Source: Thermoplasmata archaeon
GTDB taxonomy: Archaea; Thermoplasmatota; Thermoplasmata; Lutacidiplasmatales; UBA184
Length of the DNA: 50,042 bases
Assembly (NCBI GenBank): GCA_028864975.1
Contig: JAGWLG010000028.1
Span: 1 to 50,042 of the forward strand
Reading direction: 5' to 3'
Program-made: the position numbers and the translations under genes
In this document: piece after piece, positions 7,530 through 14,739 of the stretch
Position numbering within the stretch: the stretch's first letter is position 1
Layout of the letters: each line of letters opens with the position of its first letter
The notes under the pieces: model-generated
The model's database searches: none
Told to the model about the DNA's origin: nothing
Seen by the model: only the letters and a program-made list of their open reading frames with translations

Positions 7530-9692
7530 TCAGTCCTCGGGCGCAGGGAACCCTGGGAGGAGCGGGTCGTGAGGACTACGTCGCTCGGGGGCTCCGCGCC
7601 CCTCCTCTTCGTCCCCGCCCTTTCGGAAGAACTCCCGGGCGATCTGCGGGAGCTCGTGAACGACCTCGAGGCCGGGCATGGCGGCCGCAAAGGTCTTGGC
7701 CCGTCGGTCGAGAATGACCCCCAGCCCCCGGTCGTGCTCGCTTCGGATCATCCGACCGAGCGCCTGGAGCATCGCCCGCTGCGCCGGGGCCCGCATGGCA
7801 TACTCCCACCCGTGTCCCGTGGTGTGGTCGAGGTAGCGCACGAGGGCCTGGCGCTTGACCGTCGGGCGGGGGAAAGGGACCCCGACCAGGACGACGGCCT
7901 CGAGCTCCTCGTCCGGGAAGTCGATCCCCTCCGCGATGCGCCCTCCGCACACGCCCAGGAGGACCCCCGCCCCCGGGGAACGCTTGAACCCCTCGACGAG
8001 CTTCCAGAGCCCCGCGGAAGACAAGGAACGGCTCTCCAGCACGGCCCCCCGGGGGAGCGCGGAGGAGAGGCCCATGGCCAGGAACCGGTCCAGCAGCGCG
8101 AAGCTCGGGAAGAAGACCGCGGTCTTTACCGGGAGCGCGCGGAGCGTTGTGACGAGCGCATCGTAGAGGCGGCGCAGCGCGTCCGGGTCCCCCGCCACCT
8201 CCTCGTGCCGGCTCGAGACCTCGGGGGCGTAGAACAGACGGCGGTGCTCCGGCGGGAAAGGGGAAGGGACGGTGAGGATCTCGCTCTCCTCCGGCAGCCC
8301 CAACGTATCGCGGTACTCCTCAAGCGGAGCAAGGGTCCCGGACATGTGGACCGAGAGATGGCAGGCGCGCACCGGCGCCGCCGCCTCTCGCGCGTCGAGG
8401 GCGTAGGCCTCGAGCTGTCGCCGAGGGCTCTTCCGCGCGACCTTGACGTACTCGGGAGGCTCGGCCCGAGCCCAAGTGAGCATCGTCTCGGCGACGTTGC
8501 CCACGTACGACCGGGGGAGCCGACGCACCTTGCGCCGTTCCTCCCGCAACCTCTCGCCCCACTCGGCGAGCTCCATGAGCATCGGGTTCAGGTCGCGGCT
8601 CGTCCCTCCGAGCTCGATCAGGAGCCGCTCTTCCATGACCCCCGGTGGGAGCAGGCCGTCCTCCTCGGCCGTGAACTCGTCCACGACCTCCCGGTGGGCA
8701 GCGTGGACCGCCTCCACCAGGCCCCGCGCCGTGCGAGGGAGAGAGCTGGCGGAAAGGAGCGGGAAGTCCCCTAGCTCCTGCAGCTCCGCCCGGGCTCGGC
8801 TGATCGTCTCCTCCCCTAGGGTGAGCGAGGCGACCTCGCGCAGGAACTCGGGAAGATTGTGGGCCTCGTCCACGACCAGGTCGACCTGGTCCGACGCGAC
8901 CCCCATCCAGTCGAGGAGCGAGCGGCGTATCCTGGGATGGAAGTAGAAGATGTAGGGGGCGACCACGAGGGAAGCGCTGCGCGCGAGCCGCTTCGCGAGC
9001 TCGTACGGACAGAGGTTCTCCTGCTTCGCCCACTCGGCGAAGCGGGGCGAGTTGGGGACCTCCTTCGCGACGTGCTCCTGGAGCGTCGGGAGGTCGGACG
9101 ACAGCAAGCGCCCGTAGTAGGGACAGCCTTCAAGGTCGGTGAGCTCGAGCGTACCGGAGGGAAGCGGGGTGGTCGAGCTCGCGGCCGGGGCGTCCCCTCC
9201 CGGGGAGGCTTGGGCCCCCATGCGCTTCTCGGTCGCTCGCTTCCGGTCGGAGCAGAGCTTTCCGAACTCTTCCGCCGTCGCGGTCTCCATCTCGGTCAGG
9301 TCCTCGAGCAGGAGGCAGCGCCCTTGCCGCCCCTCGAGGGAGACCGCGAGGATGGGACTGCCCATCCTCCGTGCGATCGCCTGGACCTCCGAGAGGACGT
9401 GGGCCCCTTGCGAGTGGGTCCGGACCAGATAGAGCACCTTGTGGCCAGCCCTTCGCCCGTGGGCGAGGAGCGGTGCGAGGGCGCTGACGGTCTTGCCGGA
9501 ACCCGTGGGGGCGTCGAGGAGCAGGACCCCACCTTTCTCCGTATGGCGATGGACCGCCTCGACGATCGCGGTCTGGGAAGGCCGGAGGCGGTAGGGGAAG
9601 TACGAGGACCAGGGGGGCTCGGGCTCATGCAGAGCCGGGGAAGCTTGCGCCGCGGCGGGCCCGGGAACAGGAACGGGGGGCTCCTCGGCCAA
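7530..9692 (-). CDS. XPD/Rad3-family iron-sulfur DNA helicase
   Basis: A 5'-3' superfamily 2 helicase used in archaeal DNA repair. Walker A APTGSGKT is at 61-68 and the DEAH box at 275-278. Four cysteines at 126, 147, 190 and 228 lie between motifs I and II, as expected for the 4Fe-4S cluster domain of XPD. Motif VI, QALGRMIRSEHDRG, lies near the C-terminus. The length of 720 residues is slightly above archaeal XPD because of a proline/alanine-rich N-terminal extension and an acidic tail. The start is a TTG with AGGAGA four bases upstream. It is convergent with the winged-helix membrane protein gene. Confidence 0.9.
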   Translation of the reverse strand: MAEEPPVPVPGPAAAQASPALHEPEPPWSSYFPYRLRPSQTAIVEAVHRHTEKGGVLLLDAPTGSGKTVSALAPLLAHGRRAGHKVLYLVRTHSQGAHVLSEVQAIARRMGSPILAVSLEGRQGRCLLLEDLTEMETATAEEFGKLCSDRKRATEKRMGAQASPGGDAPAASSTTPLPSGTLELTDLEGCPYYGRLLSSDLPTLQEHVAKEVPNSPRFAEWAKQENLCPYELAKRLARSASLVVAPYIFYFHPRIRRSLLDWMGVASDQVDLVVDEAHNLPEFLREVASLTLGEETISRARAELQELGDFPLLSASSLPRTARGLVEAVHAAHREVVDEFTAEEDGLLPPGVMEERLLIELGGTSRDLNPMLMELAEWGERLREERRKVRRLPRSYVGNVAETMLTWARAEPPEYVKVARKSPRRQLEAYALDAREAAAPVRACHLSVHMSGTLAPLEEYRDTLGLPEESEILTVPSPFPPEHRRLFYAPEVSSRHEEVAGDPDALRRLYDALVTTLRALPVKTAVFFPSFALLDRFLAMGLSSALPRGAVLESRSLSSAGLWKLVEGFKRSPGAGVLLGVCGGRIAEGIDFPDEELEAVVLVGVPFPRPTVKRQALVRYLDHTTGHGWEYAMRAPAQRAMLQALGRMIRSEHDRGLGVILDRRAKTFAAAMPGLEVVHELPQIAREFFRKGGDEEEGRGAPERRSPHDPLLPGFPAPED

Positions 9693-9791
9693 GGTTCTCC
9701 TCTGGTGTGGGGGAGCTCTGCGGAAAAAGGAGAGGGTTCCACGCGAAGCCTTGCTGAGGAAGGGGAAGCGCGGGCCCCTGAAGAGACCGGC

Positions 9792-10121
9792 CTAACCGTA
9801 GGAGTAGCGGACCCCGTAGGGGCCCCGGGGCATGTTCCACGTCACGGATCCCTGGTCGCAGGCGATGGCGCATGTCCCGCACTCGACGCAGTCCTCGTAG
9901 CGGAACACCAGCTTGCCATTGATCCGGTTGTAGCACTGCGCGGGGCAGGCGTAGGTGCAGAAGGAGTGCGGGCACTTCTCGCAGATCGCGGGCTTGACCG
10001 TGATGTGGGCATGCTCCTCGCTGTCGGTGTTGAACTTGAGCGAGCCCAGCCGGCGCTTGATCTCGATGGCCTGGAGGGGCGCGGCCGTGCCGCTGGGGGC
10101 TGCCGCCGCCGCCTCGGTCAT
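9792..10121 (-). CDS. fixX: FixX-like ferredoxin
   Basis: A 109-residue ferredoxin of the FixX family, which hands electrons from flavin enzymes to quinone. Two cysteine groups are visible: CEKCPHSFCTYACP in the first half and CVECGTCAIAC in the second. The C-terminal WNMPRGPYGVRYSYG stretch is characteristic of the family. Its ATG overlaps the stop codon of the FixC-like gene (ATGA at 10118-10121), so the pair is translationally coupled and probably acts as a complex. No fixA or fixB (electron-transfer flavoprotein subunits) lies in this window. Confidence 0.88.
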   Translation of the reverse strand: MTEAAAAAPSGTAAPLQAIEIKRRLGSLKFNTDSEEHAHITVKPAICEKCPHSFCTYACPAQCYNRINGKLVFRYEDCVECGTCAIACDQGSVTWNMPRGPYGVRYSYG

Positions 10122-11416
10122 AGAGAGAACACCGCCGTAACCGCGTCACGTCCCAGGGCCGTATAGGGTACCGCCGACCCTTTCACCGTCTCTTCCAGGA
10201 GCGAGCGCAAATGCTCCTTCGGCTGCCCCTTTTCGGTCATCATCCGCCGGAAGAAACTGGAGAGGAGCGCGGGGTAGGCCTGGTGGAGCCGTGGGTTCCA
10301 GCGCAGACGCGCGGCCCGAGGATCGGCCTGGCCGAGCCCGTCGAGCATGCCCGCCGCCCGGAGACGAGAAGGGTATCGGGCGAGCATGCGCCCCGAGGTG
10401 TCCTTCGTCTCGATCGCCTCACGAGCGGTGGCCGCGGCCGCGGTCGCGCTCTGCAGGGTCAGGTCCGCCCCTCGCACGGCGATGCCGGAGGAGGCCCCCG
10501 CCAGCGCCGCGTCTCCCACGACAAGGAAGCCGTCGCCGTAGAGCGACATTCGAGAGGACCTTTTCGTGGGGATGGAGAGCGTCGTGGTCGAGCGACGTGC
10601 GCCGCCTCGGAGGAAGGGGGCGATCTCAGGATGGGTTTCGAACCGGTTCATGACCTCCTTGGGACCGATCCCTGACGTCGACACTGACCGATCATGGACG
10701 ACCACGCCGACATGTACCGAGGCGTTCCCCGGATAGACGAACCCCAACGCCATGGCGCCCTTGGGGAGGTACCCAAGGACCGTTTCGAAGGTGAAGCCGC
10801 GTCCAGGCCCCGCGCCGAACTTGTCATCCACGCGGGAAGGGGGGAGGTCGAAGACGCTCTCCACAACGCTCTCGTCTCCGACCCCACCGGAGCGAGCGCC
10901 CGCTCGGACCCCGGACTTGGCGGCCAGGGGGAGGACCCCAGGGTCCTCGAAGATCGTCAGAGCGGCTTCCGAGCTCTTTCCGCCGGCCTTGACCCCGGTC
11001 ACACGGCCCGCCCGGTCGGCCAACACCGCTTCGACGACGGCATCCTGCACGACCGTGGCCCCCGCGCGTTGCGCCCGACCCCGTGCCCAGGCCTCGGCCG
11101 GGGCACGGTCCAAGACCCACCCCGTTGAGGTGGTCGCCCAAGCCAGGTCGCGGAAGTTGATCGAGAGCGCAGCGTCCGAGGTGAGGAAGCCGACCCGCCG
11201 TTCGACGATCCTCCGCAGGAGCGGCGCTCCGGGACCCTTGCCGAGGGGACTCGCCGCGACGTCGGTCCGCCACAGCACCCCTCCCGCGGGGCGAGGGGCC
11301 GAGCCGCCCTTGGGCTCCAAGAGCAGCACCGAGCGGCCCGCGGCCCGCAGGTCGCTCGCGATCAGGCCGCCCGCGACGCCGTTGCCCACGACGATGACGT
11401 CGAACCGCTCCGACAT
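10118..11416 (-). CDS. fixC: FixC-like FAD-dependent oxidoreductase
   Basis: An FAD enzyme of the electron-transfer flavoprotein:quinone oxidoreductase / geranylgeranyl reductase superfamily, 432 residues. The N-terminal dinucleotide-binding motif VVGNGVAGGLIASDLRAAG is intact with the acidic end of strand two (LLLEP). A second conserved FAD region, GDGFLVVGDAALAG, is near residue 300. The overlap with a FixX ferredoxin favours FixC over a lipid-saturating reductase. It probably moves electrons from flavoprotein donors into the membrane quinone pool used by the cytochrome b complex encoded at 35.9 kb. Confidence 0.82.
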   Translation of the reverse strand: MSERFDVIVVGNGVAGGLIASDLRAAGRSVLLLEPKGGSAPRPAGGVLWRTDVAASPLGKGPGAPLLRRIVERRVGFLTSDAALSINFRDLAWATTSTGWVLDRAPAEAWARGRAQRAGATVVQDAVVEAVLADRAGRVTGVKAGGKSSEAALTIFEDPGVLPLAAKSGVRAGARSGGVGDESVVESVFDLPPSRVDDKFGAGPGRGFTFETVLGYLPKGAMALGFVYPGNASVHVGVVVHDRSVSTSGIGPKEVMNRFETHPEIAPFLRGGARRSTTTLSIPTKRSSRMSLYGDGFLVVGDAALAGASSGIAVRGADLTLQSATAAAATAREAIETKDTSGRMLARYPSRLRAAGMLDGLGQADPRAARLRWNPRLHQAYPALLSSFFRRMMTEKGQPKEHLRSLLEETVKGSAVPYTALGRDAVTAVFSL

Positions 11417-11622
11417 CGAAGGCCCTCGGCTTGGCTACAGGGCCCTCCTAGAAAACGCCGCCGCTCGGGCGACATCACCTACGACGGCGCACTTCTCCCT
11501 GCTCCCCCATAGGCGCGCGCGAGGGCTCGCTCGGCGCTCTCGAGCGGGGCGGGAAGGATAGGGTCGAGGTCGACCGGCCCTTGGAGCAGCACGGGGTGCC
11601 GCCAAGAGCGCGACCGAGCCGG

Positions 11623-13101
11623 TCAGAGCTTCTTGAGCTCCTGCACGAGCTTCGCGACGGTCTCCTGAGCGTCGCCGTAGACCATCCGCGTGTTGTCCTT
11701 GTAGAACAGGTCGTTCTCGATCCCCGCGAACCCCTTGCCCTGGCCGCGCTTGAGCACCAGCACGTGCTTGGCCGCGTCCACGTCGAGGATGGGCATGCCG
11801 AAGAGCGGGCTCCCTTGGCGGCGGGCGGCAGGGTTCACCACGTCGTTCGCTCCGATGACCATGACGACGTCCGCGGAAGCGAACTCCTGGTTGATCTCGT
11901 CCCGGTCGAAGAGGTGGTCGTAGGGAACGCCGGCCTCCGCCAGCAGGACATTCATGTGCCCGGGCATCCGGCCCGCGACCGGGTGGATGGCGAACTTGAC
12001 CTGGACGTCCTTCTTCTCGAGGACGTCCATCATCTCCTTGACCTTGTGCTGGGCCTGGGCGACGGCCATCCCGTAGCCGGGGGCGACGATGACCTTCCCT
12101 GCGTAGGCCAGGAGGGCCGCGGCATCGGCCACCTCCATGGGCTTCATCGAGCCCTTGATCTCGGTGCCGGTCTCCTCCTTCGAGCCGAAGGCGCTGAAGA
12201 GCACGTTCGAGATCGACCGGTTCATCGCCTTCGCCATGAGCAGCGTCAGGAGCGACCCTGCGGACCCTACGAGCATCCCGGCGACGATCATCGCGTAGTT
12301 CGAGGTCGCGAAACCGTCCAGCCCGACCGCGATCCCTGTGAAGGCGTTGAAGAGCGAGATCACGACCGGCATGTCGGCACCGCCGATCGGTACGGCCATC
12401 ATGAACCCGTAGGCGAGTCCCAGGACGAAGAAGAGCAGCAGGGCCGTGTTGATGCCGAAGTAGGGAAGAGCGACCGTCGTGCCGATCGCCCCGACGTGCC
12501 CGCTGTCGTTGAGGAGCGTGACCGCCCCGAAGACGATGGCCGCAAGGAGCACGATGACGTTCACGAACTGCTGTCCGGGGAAGGTGATCGGCTTCTGCCG
12601 CATCCAACCCTGGAGCTTGAGGAAGGCGATCAGGCTCCCCGCGAACGAGACCGCGCCGATGAGCCCCCCGACCACGGCGAGCGAGAGGTACCCCACGGTG
12701 TCGGTGCGAGCGATGAGCGCGAGACCCGCGATCCCGGCGGCGGCCCCGCCCCCCATCCCGTTGTAGATCGCGACCATCTGGGGCATGTCGGTCATCTTGA
12801 CCCGGATGGCCCAAAGGTAGGCGAGGCCGCCGCCGAGCAGGACGGCCACGGCCATGAGCGAGAGGTTCACCTCGAGCTGGCCGGTCGAGATGCCCGGGTT
12901 GACCGTGAGGAAGGCCTGCCAGCTGATCCCCGGAAGGATCCCGGAGATGAGGATCGCGAGCAGCATCCCGGCACCCGCCCAGAGGATCCCCTTGCGGGCC
13001 GTCGCGGGGTTGCTCATCTCGTGGAGCGCGTAGATGAAGAGGATCGTGGCGAGGATGTACACCCCGTCCTTGACGTAGCCGAGCAAGACCGGGTCGACCA
13101 T
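11623..13101 (-). CDS. pntB: NAD(P) transhydrogenase subunit beta
   Basis: Membrane and NADP-binding subunit of proton-translocating transhydrogenase, which reduces NADP with NADH using the proton gradient. About nine transmembrane helices cover residues 1-270. Domain III occupies the last ~190 residues, with VIVAPGYGMAVAQAQHKV and the GANDVVNPAA NADP-binding stretches characteristic of PntB, and a C-terminal KRGQGKGFAGIENDLF loop. 492 residues is near the usual length. It is third in the pntAA-pntAB-pntB operon and begins one base after the pntAB stop. Confidence 0.95.
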   Translation of the reverse strand: MVDPVLLGYVKDGVYILATILFIYALHEMSNPATARKGILWAGAGMLLAILISGILPGISWQAFLTVNPGISTGQLEVNLSLMAVAVLLGGGLAYLWAIRVKMTDMPQMVAIYNGMGGGAAAGIAGLALIARTDTVGYLSLAVVGGLIGAVSFAGSLIAFLKLQGWMRQKPITFPGQQFVNVIVLLAAIVFGAVTLLNDSGHVGAIGTTVALPYFGINTALLLFFVLGLAYGFMMAVPIGGADMPVVISLFNAFTGIAVGLDGFATSNYAMIVAGMLVGSAGSLLTLLMAKAMNRSISNVLFSAFGSKEETGTEIKGSMKPMEVADAAALLAYAGKVIVAPGYGMAVAQAQHKVKEMMDVLEKKDVQVKFAIHPVAGRMPGHMNVLLAEAGVPYDHLFDRDEINQEFASADVVMVIGANDVVNPAARRQGSPLFGMPILDVDAAKHVLVLKRGQGKGFAGIENDLFYKDNTRMVYGDAQETVAKLVQELKKL

Positions 13102-13102
13102 C

Positions 13103-13420
13103 TCAGGACTCCTTCTTGCCGCCGCCGGGGCCTTTCTTCGACCGGTCGAACATCTCCAGGATCCGGTCGGTGACCGCGTACCCGCCCGTCACGTTGGCCG
13201 CCCCGAGCACGACGGCGACGAACCCGAGGACCTCTTCGGCGGGGTTGGTCGCGAAGGCGAGCGCGACCATGGCGCCCACGAGCACGACCCCGTGGATGAA
13301 GTTCGAGCCGCTCATGAGCGGCGTGTGCAAGAGCGAGGGAACGCGCGCGATCACCTCGTAGCCGGTGAAGGCGGCGAGCACGGCGATGAACGCGGCCGAG
13401 ATCGGGTCGATGGTCGTCAC
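13103..13420 (-). CDS. pntAB: NAD(P) transhydrogenase alpha-2 membrane subunit
   Basis: A 105-residue membrane subunit equal to the C-terminal membrane part of bacterial PntA. It has three hydrophobic helices and the conserved LHTPLMSGSNFIHG segment. As in many split systems the alpha chain is encoded by two genes. The start overlaps the pntAA stop by four bases (ATGA), and the C-terminus is a lysine/glycine tail. Confidence 0.93.
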   Translation of the reverse strand: MTTIDPISAAFIAVLAAFTGYEVIARVPSLLHTPLMSGSNFIHGVVLVGAMVALAFATNPAEEVLGFVAVVLGAANVTGGYAVTDRILEMFDRSKKGPGGGKKES

Positions 13421-14559
13421 TTCGCGCCCCCCGCGAGCAGGTCGCGCGTCGGGGCGTACTTGACCTCCCCGTTCGTCACGAGGACGCTCGCGGCCAGGAT
13501 CTCGTCGGTGAAGGAGGTCGTGAGCTTGCCGTCCTTGCCCACCAGGAGCTCCAGGAAGGCCTGGAGGTTCTTCGCGTAGAGCTGGCTCGAGTGGAAGGAG
13601 AGACGGCTCGGGAGGTTCAAGGGACCCAGGATGCTGACGCCGTTCACGACCACGGTCTCCCCGGGCTTCGTGAGCTCGCAGTTCCCTCCCGACTCAGCGG
13701 CCAGGTCGACGATGACCGATCCAGGGCGCATGTGCGCGACCATGTCCTTGTCGATGAGCCGGGGCGCTTTCCTCCCGGGCACGTTCGCGGTGGTGATGGC
13801 CACGTCCGCGTCGGCGACGGCCTCGGAGACGAGCTTCTGCTGCATCGCCTTCTCTTCGGCCGTGAGCTCGCGTGCGTACCCTCCCGTCCCTTTCGCATCG
13901 ATCTGGAGCTCCAGGAACTTCGCGCCCAGCGAGCGGACCTGCTCGCCCGCTTCCCGGCGCACGTCATAGGCCGAGACCATCGCCCCAAGACGGCGGGCCG
14001 TCGCGATCGCCTGGAGGCCCGCGACCCCCGCACCCATGATCAGCACCTTCGCCGGCCGGACCGTTCCTGCGGCGGTCGTGAGCATCGGGAAGTACTTCGG
14101 ACAGGCCTCGGCGCCTAGGAGGACGCTCTCGTACCCGGCGACGTTCGCCTGGGAGGAGAGGGCGTCCATCACCTGCGCCCGCGTGATGCGCGGGACGAGC
14201 TCCATGGAGAAGGCGGTGAGCTTGCGGTCGCGCAGCGAGACGATGGTGTCGAGGGCGCGGGTGGGGTTCATGAAACCCACGACGATCGCGCCCGGTTTCA
14301 TCCAGGCGACCTCCTCGACGCTCGGAGGCTGGACCTTGAGCAGGATGTCCGCCGAAGCGACCACGTCCTTGCGGTCGGGGACCACCTTCGCGCCGACCTT
14401 GGCGTACGCTTCGTCGGTGTAGTACGCGTTCGTCCCCGCGCCGGCCTCGACCTTCACCTCGACCCCAGACTTCGTGAGGCGGGCGATCACCTCGGGCGTG
14501 AGGGCCACCCGTCGCTCCCCGACGGTGGTCTCCCGAGGGACGGAAACGGTGACCGGCAT
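13417..14559 (-). CDS. pntAA: NAD(P) transhydrogenase alpha-1 (NAD-binding) subunit
   Basis: Soluble NAD(H)-binding domain I of the transhydrogenase, related to alanine dehydrogenase. It starts MPVTVSVPRETTVGERRVAL, matching the family. The Rossmann motif is VLIMGAGVAGLQAIATARRLGA, followed by YDVRREAGEQVRSLGAKF. An in-frame ATG at 14634 would add 25 residues, but a TATA box at 14588-14595 lies inside that extension and predicts transcription from about 14565, so the inner ATG is preferred. 380 residues fits the split alpha-1 form. Confidence 0.93.
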   Translation of the reverse strand: MPVTVSVPRETTVGERRVALTPEVIARLTKSGVEVKVEAGAGTNAYYTDEAYAKVGAKVVPDRKDVVASADILLKVQPPSVEEVAWMKPGAIVVGFMNPTRALDTIVSLRDRKLTAFSMELVPRITRAQVMDALSSQANVAGYESVLLGAEACPKYFPMLTTAAGTVRPAKVLIMGAGVAGLQAIATARRLGAMVSAYDVRREAGEQVRSLGAKFLELQIDAKGTGGYARELTAEEKAMQQKLVSEAVADADVAITTANVPGRKAPRLIDKDMVAHMRPGSVIVDLAAESGGNCELTKPGETVVVNGVSILGPLNLPSRLSFHSSQLYAKNLQAFLELLVGKDGKLTTSFTDEILAASVLVTNGEVKYAPTRDLLAGGAK

Positions 14560-14587
14560 GGGCTTCGCGCGGTCCCACGCGGACGGG

Positions 14588-14595
14588 TAGATATT
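14588..14595 (-). promoter_or_regulatory. TATA box of the pnt operon
   Basis: The minus strand reads AATATCTA here, centred 32 bases before the ATG at 14559. This places the transcript start a few bases before that codon and supports the shorter PntAA start. Confidence 0.5.
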
Positions 14596-14739
14596 GGCTA
14601 CGGAGGCGGGGGTCCCGACGAGGGGCCGCGACAATCCACCTTCCCTCCGACAGAAGACGTACCGGTTCGGGAGGACGTTGACGGGCCCGCGAGTGCTGCG
14701 AGGGCCTGGCCCTCGCCCTACGCCGGTGACAGCGTCGGT

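Noticed and set aside
11581..13173. Open frame of 530 codons on the plus strand
   Set aside because: It is antisense to pntB and pntAB, whose domains are unmistakable.
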